64,000 nucleotides of DNA from assembly GCA_019637955.1 (NCBI GenBank), contig JAHBUS010000007.1, positions 1-64,000 of the forward strand. The letters run 5' to 3'. The notes under the pieces are model-generated. The model worked only from the letters and a program-made list of their open reading frames with translations, was not told where the DNA came from and did no database searches. This DNA is from Pseudobdellovibrionaceae bacterium (lineage in GTDB: Bacteria; Bdellovibrionota; Bdellovibrionia; Bdellovibrionales; Bdellovibrionaceae). Positions 17,126-25,063 of this stretch are shown piece by piece (positions within the stretch are counted from its first letter, which is position 1; each line of letters starts with the position of its first letter). Both the position numbers and the translations under genes were made by a program.

Positions 17126-18149
17126 GCTGAAGCTTCTCGGTCTCTTCGCACTTGTTTGTCCAGAGGTAACGCAGGCTCGAAAGCTGCTCTTGCAACTGGT
17201 CGGCGCGGTGCTTTTGGCGGTCGGATTCCTGGACGATCGCTTGAAGTTTGGAATCTAAGCCTTTGTTTTTATAACGCTCTTCGGTCAAATCTCGTTTCAG
17301 AGTTTCGAACTCGATTTCGCGGTCGGTGATGCCTTTTTTGTAGGCTTCTTTGGCCTCTTCCTGCGAGCGGTTGAGCGCGATGATGACGTTCTCAAGCTCA
17401 TCTTGTCGCATCAAGGCCTGATCCAATTTGTCGGCTTTGCCTTCAAGGGCCATGTTGATTTTGCGCAGCTCGGTCAGCTCCAGCTGCAGGCGCGATTTCT
17501 CGTCTTCAAAGAGGGCCACCAGTTCGCGGCTCTGCTGATCTTGACGGCGGTACTGCTCGTCCATATCGGCGCGCAGGTCGCGCAGACGGCGCTCGACATC
17601 CAGGCGCTTGGCTTCCTTGCTCTCGATTTCGGTCATGAGCTTGCGGATCTCGAGCGTGAGATTCTGGGCGTACGCTTTGAGCTGCTGGATGTAGGGTTTG
17701 ACCTGAACGCGGATTTTTTCGTGGTACTTTTTGTAGCGTTCGATCTTCTCTTCCATCTGCTCAAGCTCGGGAAAGCGGGCACGGATGGCGTTCATGTCAT
17801 TTTCGAGCGTCTGATTTTTTTTGTGCCAGTAGCTCTCTTTTTCTTTCCAGATCAAAAGCTGATCGGTGAGCGATGCATTCTCGGTGCGCACTTCGTGCTC
17901 AATGTCTTTGAGGGTGTCATTCTCGGCTTCGAGCGCGGTCAAGCGGCGCAGCGTGACCTTGAGGCGGGCCATCAAGTCTTCATTTTGCGAGAGCAGGGCT
18001 TCAACCGTTGATGAGGTCGTGGGACGTGCCGAAGGAGTTCGCGCCATCCGGGCGGGCGCCGGCGCCTGCTCGGGTGTGGGCGGAAGTTCCTCGCGGAAAT
18101 CCAAATGGGCCACGTCCGAAAAGGGGGTTTGGAAAGATCCATTTTCCAC
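17043..18149 (-). CDS. long coiled-coil protein, unknown function
   Basis: The 368-residue product has a Pro-rich N-terminal ~50 residues (PPTPEQAPAPARMARTPSA). A nearly continuous coiled coil follows, from about residue 50 to the end, rich in Glu, Lys, Arg, Leu and Gln with heptad-like spacing. There is no signal peptide or membrane segment, so it is probably cytoplasmic and scaffold-like. It overlaps the STAS gene tail to tail by 83 bp. Family not recognised. Confidence 0.8.
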   Translation of the reverse strand: MENGSFQTPFSDVAHLDFREELPPTPEQAPAPARMARTPSARPTTSSTVEALLSQNEDLMARLKVTLRRLTALEAENDTLKDIEHEVRTENASLTDQLLIWKEKESYWHKKNQTLENDMNAIRARFPELEQMEEKIERYKKYHEKIRVQVKPYIQQLKAYAQNLTLEIRKLMTEIESKEAKRLDVERRLRDLRADMDEQYRRQDQQSRELVALFEDEKSRLQLELTELRKINMALEGKADKLDQALMRQDELENVIIALNRSQEEAKEAYKKGITDREIEFETLKRDLTEERYKNKGLDSKLQAIVQESDRQKHRADQLQEQLSSLRYLWTNKCEETEKLQLTLQSLEKLNQELSAKLNQLRKGEATL

Positions 18150-18343
18150 TCTTGCCTCCCAAGCTTTGCTGAGTTGACGGCCGTTCTAGCCTGTCCAGAT
18201 CAGTGTCTCGTGTGAAACAGAATCTGTCAAAAAGCTCGACAAAAGAGCAGACATTCCTGGGGCTAAGGTCGGGGTTTTTGAAGGCCTCCGGAATCTTCAA
18301 GTAAAACCTCAACTGGGCTTTTGTTTGGTCCGATAGGTCTGGT

Positions 18344-18889
18344 ATGGGTTTGCCGGCAAAAAAAGAGCAGTTCCAATTCCAGGTCGAGCGCTCCGAAATG
18401 GGCAAAGCGGACACGCTCCGCTACAACGTCATTTCGTTTGTCGTCGAAGGGCAGTACGACCGCGCCGTGAGTGAACTTAAAAACTTCGCCGGCAAGGACT
18501 CGGAATACCCGCGTTTTCAAGAAAAGACCGAGCGCTACGTGAGCCACGCCGTGGACTTGGTAAACGCGATCCGGGCGAAGCGCAACTTCCCGGGCGCGCA
18601 GTACTTGACCATGGCCAAGCAGCAAGAGCTCAATGAGCGGTTCCGCGAGCATTACTCGGAGCTGCAGGTGGTCCTGAAGCGCATCGAAAAAATCCATATC
18701 GATTTGAAGTTGGAAGATTCGCGCTCAACCGTTTGGGTGGTGCGCGCGCTCGTTCATTCGGCGTTCGCCATTTTATTGGTGGCCTTTATGATCGAGGCGA
18801 CGAGCGGTCTTATGGGGACGGCTCATTACGTCGTGGATGATGGTCTGAATCAGACCATCAATTGGTTCTTCGATAAAATTGGCTGGTAG
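18344..18889 (+). CDS. hypothetical protein with one C-terminal membrane helix
   Basis: A 181-residue protein of unrecognised family. The first ~130 residues are charged and helical (TLRYNVISFVVEGQYDRAVSELKNFA, possibly TPR-like). One hydrophobic helix lies near residues 135-155 (ALVHSAFAILLVAFMIEATS), then a short tail. With no N-terminal signal it looks like a C-tail-anchored cytoplasmic protein. The stop is 2 bp from the stop of the convergent VKOR-DsbA gene. Confidence 0.75.
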   Translation: MGLPAKKEQFQFQVERSEMGKADTLRYNVISFVVEGQYDRAVSELKNFAGKDSEYPRFQEKTERYVSHAVDLVNAIRAKRNFPGAQYLTMAKQQELNERFREHYSELQVVLKRIEKIHIDLKLEDSRSTVWVVRALVHSAFAILLVAFMIEATSGLMGTAHYVVDDGLNQTINWFFDKIGW

Positions 18890-18891
18890 GC

Positions 18892-20094
18892 CTATTCCTT
18901 CGCTTTTTTATAGATGCCGTCCAGAACAGGCAGGGCCTGTCCGCGGTCAACTTTGCGTCCGTTGAGGTAGATCGCGGGCGTTCCTTGGAGTTCCGCTTTT
19001 TGCCCCTCGTTCGCCATCGCCGTGACCAGGTCTTGGATGTCGGATTGACCCATGCAGGCCTTCATCTCTTCAAGTTTCAGTTGAAGGGCGGTCGCCATCT
19101 CCTGAAGTTGCGTGTCGTATTGGGGGAAATTCAGCTCCGCTTGGTGAGCGAAAATCCAATCGAGAGCCGGCCAGCCTTTTTGCGCCAGCTTTTCGGCGCA
19201 GAACAGAGCGTAGGACCATTGGCAGCGGATGCCGTCGCCTTTGCGTTGAATGACCTGGTTGCAGGTGCCATCGAGCGGAAAGATTTTAAGAACGAGCTTG
19301 GTGTCGGGACGGCTTTCGGCAAAGGCATGAAGGGTGGGCGTCGCCGCTTTGCAATGGGGGCAGAGCAGATCGACGAATTCAACCAGCGTGACTTTGGCGT
19401 CGCCCTTGCCGGCCTGGTAAACAAGTCCCTTGGTCGGGTCGAAGTCATTCGTCTTGGCCGAGACCCAGTCGTTGAGGCTCTCTTGGACGACGATGCCGAG
19501 TCGGCCCGCGCCGTAAGAGTCGAGCATGACCTTGTTGCCAAAAAAGGCCAAGCCGGGAATTGCCACAAAAAGCAGCAAAAGAAGTTTGCCGGGGCCCATG
19601 AGCGTGGCCATGTCGTTGTGGGTGGGTTCCAGTCGGCCGCGCGACCACATCCAAGTGCCGACAAAAGTGCCGAGCGAAGCGATGTAAGTTCCGATGCAGA
19701 AAAGACAGTAAGTCCCTAATTTTGTCGCCGAAATGGCGCCCATCACGACCGAGGCCAGGGCGATCGCGCCCGAGAGCCATAGGCTGAGGCGCGTCCAGAG
19801 GCTGGTGGAGCTTGCCATCCCACTCCAGGCGCCCACGAACAAAACCAAGAAGATCAAGTTGGTCATCAATCCCCACAGCGCCATGGGGACCGACAAGAAG
19901 CTGGCGTAAGGGCTGATGGCCACGACTTCGCAGTTGAAAGTCGCCGAGACGTTGCAAAGACTCTTGCCGCTGCTGACTCCGAACTTGAGTTGATAGAACT
20001 CGACGGTGAGGTAGGCGTGCAGGCCAAGGGCGATCAGGGTCGAGAGAACGGCGACCCAAGACCAAGCTTTGGTATTTGAGGTGGTGTTTTTCAT
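18892..20094 (-). CDS. VKOR-DsbA fusion: disulfide-bond forming oxidoreductase
   Basis: A 400-residue fusion of a vitamin K epoxide reductase domain and a periplasmic DsbA-like thioredoxin domain. The VKOR half (about residues 10-190) has several helices, the loop cysteine pair in SLCNVSATFNCEVV and the active-site CLFC. The second half has VEFVDLLCPHCKAATPTLHAFAE with CPHC and a cis-Pro motif QGTPAIYLNGR. Such fusions replace DsbB plus DsbA, oxidising exported proteins and passing electrons to quinone. The frame is open to 20544, but the ATG at 20094 starts the VKOR domain and avoids overlap with the divergent gene. Confidence 0.92.
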   Translation of the reverse strand: MKNTTSNTKAWSWVAVLSTLIALGLHAYLTVEFYQLKFGVSSGKSLCNVSATFNCEVVAISPYASFLSVPMALWGLMTNLIFLVLFVGAWSGMASSTSLWTRLSLWLSGAIALASVVMGAISATKLGTYCLFCIGTYIASLGTFVGTWMWSRGRLEPTHNDMATLMGPGKLLLLLFVAIPGLAFFGNKVMLDSYGAGRLGIVVQESLNDWVSAKTNDFDPTKGLVYQAGKGDAKVTLVEFVDLLCPHCKAATPTLHAFAESRPDTKLVLKIFPLDGTCNQVIQRKGDGIRCQWSYALFCAEKLAQKGWPALDWIFAHQAELNFPQYDTQLQEMATALQLKLEEMKACMGQSDIQDLVTAMANEGQKAELQGTPAIYLNGRKVDRGQALPVLDGIYKKAKE

Positions 20095-20166
20095 AGCGTC
20101 CAGCAGATCAGTTTTCCGGTTTGAAATCAACACGAACATCATGAACAATGAATTGGGAAGCTCCGC

Positions 20167-21762
20167 ATGCAGCCTTGGATTCGCATTCGAAATCAACTTT
20201 ACCGACGCCTTGAGGCGCACGTGCGCCTTCTCTTGGGCAAGGAATCGCCCGGTCTTGTCCGTTACCGTCAAGAGTACGACAAGGAGTTCAGTCGGCGCCC
20301 CCGAGTTTCGAGTCGCGAGGAGTTGGTCGGGGAGCTCGGCCGCTGCGATGTTTTGCTGATCGGGGACTTTCATGCTCTCCAGCAGTCGCAAAAAGCCCAG
20401 CTCCGGGTCTTGAAATCGGTTCCCGCCGACAAGCCCCTGATCCTGGCGGTTGAGTTTTTTGAGGCCCGCCACCAAAAGGCGATCGATCGCTATCTCTCGG
20501 GCCATCTGGCCGAGCGCGATTTTTTGAAAACCGTGCAGTGGCAAAAATCATGGGGATTTCCTTGGGAGCATTACCGGCCGATTCTGCGTTGGGCTCAGAA
20601 GCGCAAGGTGCGTGTCGTGGGGCTGAACAAGAAAACGTCGAACCGCTCGGCCCTGACGCTGAAGCAGCGAGATGTTTTTGCCGCCAAGGTTGTCGCGGAC
20701 CTGCGGCGAAAGAATCCCGGGACGATGGTGGCCTGCATTTACGGAGATCTGCATTTGGCGTCGAATCATTTGCCCCGGCAAATCCGCGCCCAGAGCGCTC
20801 TTAAAAAAGACCGGCTGCTGACCATCTTTCAAAATTCGGAGCGGCTTTACTTTCAGCTTCTTGAAAAAGAGCTGGAGCTCGAGGTCGATGTCGTCCGCAT
20901 GTCCAAGGATCAATTTTGTCTGCTCAACGTGCCTCCGTGGGTGAAGTGGCAGAACTATCTTTTGTTTTTGGAAAATCATTTGGACCGCGAAATTCGCGAA
21001 GACTCCGACTTTCAGGACGAGGTTCATAACCATTTGCAAATTCTTGAACACGACTTGAACGTCAAGGTTCCGGAAGGCAGTTTCTCGGTCGTTTCGGCTC
21101 AGGACCGTGGGTTCTGGGACCAGATTCTCAGAACCTTCGCCGAGCGGGACCGCAAATTCATCGAAGGGTGGATCGAGAAGGGCGCGAGCTTTTACGTTCC
21201 CGAACTTCAGAGCGCGTTTTTGGCCCGCGCGACGGTCAATCACACCGCGCAGCTGGCCACCGCGGTCTTGCATGCGCACCTGAGCGGTTGGTCCAAGACC
21301 CCCACGCGCATGCCCGAAGACTTTTTGAAACTTATTTGGCTGGAGACCGTTCAGTATTTCGGAACCAAGTTGATCAACCCCAAACGTAAAACCGACACAC
21401 TCCAAGATATCAAAGCGGCCCTGGCGGTGCGGTTGCCGGACGATTTGGGAAAAGAGGCTTTGCAACTCGCACTTCAACAAAAGATGAATGAGCTGTTGGT
21501 CCTGGCGGGTCAGCGCAAGCCCCGCGTCTTGGCGAAGCCGCGGCGGGTGGGGAGTTCCATCGAGGCGGCTCGACTTTTGGGCGGGATGCTCGGTGAAAAG
21601 CTGTTCTTGGGTTATCGGCGCAAGGTTTTGTCGAAAGAGACGCTGCTCAATCTCTTTCGACGTCCAGTCGAGGCCGAGTCGTTCGAGCTGTTTTATTACG
21701 AAGTTTTGGATTTGATCGAAAGTCTGCCCGAACCTTTTCTTTCTAAGAACGAGAAGTTGTGA
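20167..21762 (+). CDS. ChaN-like (Tiki/TraB-type fold) domain protein
   Basis: A 531-residue protein whose region at about residues 60-225 resembles the ChaN haem-binding-uptake family. It has DVLLIGDFHALQQSQ, where the family has GE-H followed by Gln, then LILAVEFFEARHQKAIDRYLSG and CIYGDLHLASNHLPRQI. The Glu of the usual GExH is Asp here (GDFH). No signal peptide is evident, unlike ChaN lipoproteins, and the C-terminal ~280 residues match nothing I recognise. It is divergent from the VKOR-DsbA gene across 72 bp. The call is by motif and approximate. Confidence 0.68.
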   Translation: MQPWIRIRNQLYRRLEAHVRLLLGKESPGLVRYRQEYDKEFSRRPRVSSREELVGELGRCDVLLIGDFHALQQSQKAQLRVLKSVPADKPLILAVEFFEARHQKAIDRYLSGHLAERDFLKTVQWQKSWGFPWEHYRPILRWAQKRKVRVVGLNKKTSNRSALTLKQRDVFAAKVVADLRRKNPGTMVACIYGDLHLASNHLPRQIRAQSALKKDRLLTIFQNSERLYFQLLEKELELEVDVVRMSKDQFCLLNVPPWVKWQNYLLFLENHLDREIREDSDFQDEVHNHLQILEHDLNVKVPEGSFSVVSAQDRGFWDQILRTFAERDRKFIEGWIEKGASFYVPELQSAFLARATVNHTAQLATAVLHAHLSGWSKTPTRMPEDFLKLIWLETVQYFGTKLINPKRKTDTLQDIKAALAVRLPDDLGKEALQLALQQKMNELLVLAGQRKPRVLAKPRRVGSSIEAARLLGGMLGEKLFLGYRRKVLSKETLLNLFRRPVEAESFELFYYEVLDLIESLPEPFLSKNEKL

Positions 21763-21776
21763 AACAATAGGTGAAC

Positions 21777-23477
21777 ATGGCTTCATCACTGCAATGGTAC
21801 CTTCAGCGTGACGGCAAGGCCTCGGGGCCTTACTCTTTGGACGATCTCCGCGATCAAGTTCGTCAAGGTTTGCTTTTGGGTCACGATCTGGTTTTTCAAG
21901 AAGGTGCCGAAGCTTGGAAGCGCGCGTTCGACTGGCCCGAGCTTGCCAGCGAAATTTTCTCCGAGGAGCGCACATCGTTTACGCGTCTTTTTACGCTGCC
22001 CCGCTCGGCAGCGGCGCCGCCAGAAGATTGGATCGTCTTGCTTCGCTTCGAAGAGCCCGATGGTCTTCGCTTTAAGCAAGAAGGCCCGTACTCCACCGAT
22101 CAAGTCCGCGAACTTCTGCAGTCCGGAAAAATGAAGCCGAGTGATCACCTCTGGCGCAAGGGCTACCCGGCATGGGTCGCCGTCTACATGGAGCCTGACT
22201 TCTCGCCCTCTCTCTGGAACTTGAAGAGCGAGAGCGCTCCTCTTCTGAAGTCTGTCGTTGAAGCTCCCGAACAAAAGCCGGTCGTGACCACGCCCGAGCC
22301 GGTCTTGGCCGTGGAGCCCGCGGTCAGCGCCAAGCCGTCGCTCGCGTCCTTGTCGGTTCATCCCCCCGAGATGCCTTCGCACCCCGCGGAAGATGAAGAC
22401 TTGAGCGATGCCGTCACGGCCTCTGGCGTGATGCCCGTGCCCGCGGTGGCGCCCCCGGCACCCTCGAGCCAGGTGTTCCCACCGCAAGAGTTCACCACAT
22501 CGGCCAAAGTGGAATTTTCGCCGACGCCACTCCCGAGCCCGCCTCGTCGAAGTCTTCGCTTCGTCGGAATGGGGGCGGCGCTCGCCGTGCTCGCCATCCT
22601 CGGCGCCGGTTACTACAAGCGCGATGCCTGGCTTTCGAAATCAGGACGGCCTTGGATTTTGCACACCTCCCAAAACTCTCCGGAGGCGTCCGACGTTTTA
22701 AGCGGGGAGGATGAGGCCGCCACGCAGGTGAGCGCGCCCAAGGCCGAAGTTCCCCAGACGCCCACGCCCGCGCCGGTCGCCGAAGCGACTCCGGCGCCGG
22801 CGGCGCCGCCCGCACCCGCCCGTCAGGTGATCTGGTCCTACTCGCTGGCCGGATTGTCGAAGAGTCCCGTCGTCGTCATGATCACGGGTTACTCGGGACG
22901 GGTGCTTCAAGTGCAGGCTTTGAATTTGCGCGTGAGTCTCGATGCGCCTCAGAATGGCCGCCTGGATTTGGACCCCCGCGATTACAAATTGCCGGAGGGC
23001 GAATTTTTGGTGCAGATTTTTCAGAACGGAAAGTTGCTGGTCCGTGACGACAAAAGCACCGTTGAGGATCCCGAGAAGTTCGCCAAAAAAATTCGCGATC
23101 ACCGCAAGCAGATCGCGTTTGATCAGCAGCAAGAAAAGCGCGCGCTGCTCAAAACGTTGGATCAGATGCAGTCTTTCGTGGGTAAATACCGGAGCGAGTT
23201 GACGGGCAAATCCGTGAATGCCAAGGCGAAAAAAGTTTTGCAAAAAGATTTCGATGCGCTCGCGCGATCGGAGATGAAAACCGTGCGGCTCTCGCGCCAC
23301 GGTCTGATGTACCCCAGCGGCTGGTCGCAGGCGGCTCAGCAATACGAGTCGCTCCGGTCCTCGGTGGCGAGCATCGGATCCCGCCGTCCGGCTTCGAAAC
23401 AGGATGTCGAAAATCAGCGCAAGAAGCTGGTCCAGCTCCGCACTCAAGTCAGCCAGATTTCATTGGGCGCCAATTAA
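21777..23477 (+). CDS. double GYF_2 (DUF4339) domain protein with one membrane helix
   Basis: A 566-residue protein with two N-terminal GYF_2/DUF4339 domains. The first is at about residues 5-50 (WYLQRDGKASGPYSLDDLRDQV), the second near 85-145 (EEPDGLRFKQEGPYSTDQVRELL, DHLWRKGYPAW). Pro/Val-rich linkers surround one membrane helix near 260-280 (RFVGMGAALAVLAILGAGYY). The C-terminal part beyond it has a beta-rich stretch and a charged helical end. GYF_2 domains usually tether or recruit proteins at the cytoplasmic face. The ATG at 21777 and a GTG at 21771 are both possible; AGGTGA overlaps them. Confidence 0.8.
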   Translation: MASSLQWYLQRDGKASGPYSLDDLRDQVRQGLLLGHDLVFQEGAEAWKRAFDWPELASEIFSEERTSFTRLFTLPRSAAAPPEDWIVLLRFEEPDGLRFKQEGPYSTDQVRELLQSGKMKPSDHLWRKGYPAWVAVYMEPDFSPSLWNLKSESAPLLKSVVEAPEQKPVVTTPEPVLAVEPAVSAKPSLASLSVHPPEMPSHPAEDEDLSDAVTASGVMPVPAVAPPAPSSQVFPPQEFTTSAKVEFSPTPLPSPPRRSLRFVGMGAALAVLAILGAGYYKRDAWLSKSGRPWILHTSQNSPEASDVLSGEDEAATQVSAPKAEVPQTPTPAPVAEATPAPAAPPAPARQVIWSYSLAGLSKSPVVVMITGYSGRVLQVQALNLRVSLDAPQNGRLDLDPRDYKLPEGEFLVQIFQNGKLLVRDDKSTVEDPEKFAKKIRDHRKQIAFDQQQEKRALLKTLDQMQSFVGKYRSELTGKSVNAKAKKVLQKDFDALARSEMKTVRLSRHGLMYPSGWSQAAQQYESLRSSVASIGSRRPASKQDVENQRKKLVQLRTQVSQISLGAN

Positions 23478-23564
23478 GCGCGGCCCGGCGGCTTTTTCGC
23501 GTCTCATTTTGGGAATCCGTCTCTGAAATCTAGAATTTTCCTTCACGATTCCGATAAGTTCGGC

Positions 23565-24251
23565 ATGAGACATCAAGGTTTGTTTCTTGTTTTCATCATG
23601 TGTCTGACGTTGGGTCTGTCGTTTTCGTACAACGTCTTTCAAGATCATTTTTCGGATCGCGGCGATTTGAGCGGCGAGATCGCATTGCTGAAAAAGAAAA
23701 ACGAGCGCCAGGCCCTTGAGCAGGCATTGGTACGCAACCAGCTCGAAGATTTGCAGGCTTACGCGTTTCAATCATTGGGTCAGAAGGCCATGCTCGCCTG
23801 GGATCAGAGTCAGTGGCGCGAGTCTTTGCGCTCGCCCGCGGCCGTCTCTCCGTTAAAAAACGAAGTGTCTTCGCGCACGATCTTCGCGCAAGCCCGCGAG
23901 GATTTCCGTCAAAAGGACTTTGCCGAGTCGGCGAAGAAACTGCGTCAAGTGATCGAGAAGTATCCCGTTTCAAACGACATCATCGAAGCTCATTTCTTGC
24001 TGGCGGAGTCTTTGTACCTTTCGGGGCAGCAAGAGGCGAGTATGGATCTGATCGATGAAATGATGACCCGCTATCCGGATTCGGAACTGACGGGCTTTAT
24101 CATGATGCGCATGGGCCAGATTCTCGAGAAGAAAAACCGTTCGGGCGAAGCGCAAGAGGTCTACCAGACCATCGCGCAGCAGTTCCCGGGTTCGAAAGCT
24201 TTGCAAGCGCAGCTCGAATCGCGTTTGAAAATCGTGAGAAAAATGCAATGA
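23565..24251 (+). CDS. TPR-repeat membrane-anchored protein (CpoB/YbgF-like)
   Basis: A 228-residue protein with an N-terminal signal anchor (about 5-24), a short coiled coil (GEIALLKKKNERQALEQALVRNQLEDLQAY) and C-terminal tetratricopeptide repeats (FAQAREDFRQKDFAESAKKLRQVIEKYP; EAHFLLAESLYLSGQQEAS). This coil-plus-TPR layout resembles CpoB/YbgF, but no tol-pal genes are adjacent, so I do not assign the name. The stop overlaps the next start (ATGA). Confidence 0.78.
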   Translation: MRHQGLFLVFIMCLTLGLSFSYNVFQDHFSDRGDLSGEIALLKKKNERQALEQALVRNQLEDLQAYAFQSLGQKAMLAWDQSQWRESLRSPAAVSPLKNEVSSRTIFAQAREDFRQKDFAESAKKLRQVIEKYPVSNDIIEAHFLLAESLYLSGQQEASMDLIDEMMTRYPDSELTGFIMMRMGQILEKKNRSGEAQEVYQTIAQQFPGSKALQAQLESRLKIVRKMQ

Positions 24252-24955
24252 AGTCTCTGTTCACGTTGCTCGCTCTGATGGTCTTGTCTTCTCCGGTGGC
24301 GGCGTATGTCGACCTTCCGGAAGGCTGCTGGAAGAAGTCTGGCAGCGCCGAGGCCTGTGCCGTTCGGGCCGCAAAACGCGAATGGTTGCTGTCGCCGGAA
24401 GGCACGCGCCTTCTGTTGGGCGCGGGGTCCAGCCTGATCCGCACCCAAGGCGGTGAAGAGTGGCAGATCGTGGCGGGTCAATTGTGGATCGAGACCGAAA
24501 AGCCGGTCCAAATCCGCTACCTTCAGCAGACATTTCAAGTTCAAGGCGAGTCCTGGTGGAAGCGCTCAGGCGCTCAGCTCAAGACGCAGGTATTCCGCGG
24601 CCAGGTGAGCACGGCTTTCGGCTCCAGCGAAGAAGTGGTCCCTGCCGGTTTTGAGAATTGGTGGGAGTCGGGGACTCGCGGTGTGATGAAGCCGCTCCTG
24701 GCGGACAAAGCTCTGCGCGAATGGAATCAATGGGTGCGTTTTCCCAAAAGCGAATCCAAAAAGCGGGTCGAAGAGTATCAAAAGCTTTGGGCTAGTCGAG
24801 TCGAGGACAGCTCGGATTTGTACCAAGAGATCGTGAACCGCCGCATCGCCTCGGTCGAGAGCAAAGAGCGTGAAGCCGAAGACCGGCGCCGCCGCGCCGA
24901 TCAGGGGCAGCGCAAAATGCGCGAGATGTTTCGCAGCCGTTACAACAATCCCTAA
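24248..24955 (+). CDS. exported protein, possibly FecR-like, unknown function
   Basis: A 235-residue protein with a signal peptide (residues 1-19, ending SPVAAY). Its middle region has short beta-strand-like repeats (SSLIRTQGGEEWQIVAGQLWIET, YLQQTFQVQGESWWKR) reminiscent of FecR-type domains. The C-terminal ~60 residues are a highly charged helix with many Arg and Glu. It is translationally coupled to the TPR protein by a 4-bp overlap, so the two probably act together. A terminator follows at 24969. Confidence 0.72.
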   Translation: MKSLFTLLALMVLSSPVAAYVDLPEGCWKKSGSAEACAVRAAKREWLLSPEGTRLLLGAGSSLIRTQGGEEWQIVAGQLWIETEKPVQIRYLQQTFQVQGESWWKRSGAQLKTQVFRGQVSTAFGSSEEVVPAGFENWWESGTRGVMKPLLADKALREWNQWVRFPKSESKKRVEEYQKLWASRVEDSSDLYQEIVNRRIASVESKEREAEDRRRRADQGQRKMREMFRSRYNNP

Positions 24956-24968
24956 GTCTTGATTGCGG

Positions 24969-24987
24969 GCCCGTCTCCGGGCTTTTT
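24969..24987 (+). terminator. rho-independent terminator
   Basis: Stem GCCCG / CGGGC with loop TCTC followed by TTTTT, starting 14 bp after the stop of the exported protein gene. It separates the 21777-24955 cluster from the coiled-coil gene. The stem is short but GC-only. Confidence 0.65.
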
Positions 24988-25013
24988 GCCTCCCAAAATC
25001 CTCCTTGTGTTAC

Positions 25014-25048
25014 ACTCGAAGTACGCGTCATTCGTACCTTTTTCGAGT
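25014..25048 (+). promoter_or_regulatory. long interrupted inverted repeat before coiled-coil gene
   Basis: ACTCGAA (25014) pairs with TTCGAGT (25042-25048) and, inside, GTACG pairs with CGTAC around the loop CGTCATT. It ends about 15 nt before the start codon at 25064 and just before the GGGAGGA ribosome-binding site, so it could be an operator or a leader hairpin. Only the symmetry is directly seen. Confidence 0.4.
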
Positions 25049-25063
25049 TTTGGGAGGACAAGG

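Noticed and set aside
20548-21975. 475-codon minus-strand frame over the ChaN-like gene
   Set aside because: It spans two plus-strand genes and their junction, with low-complexity basic sequence and no domain.
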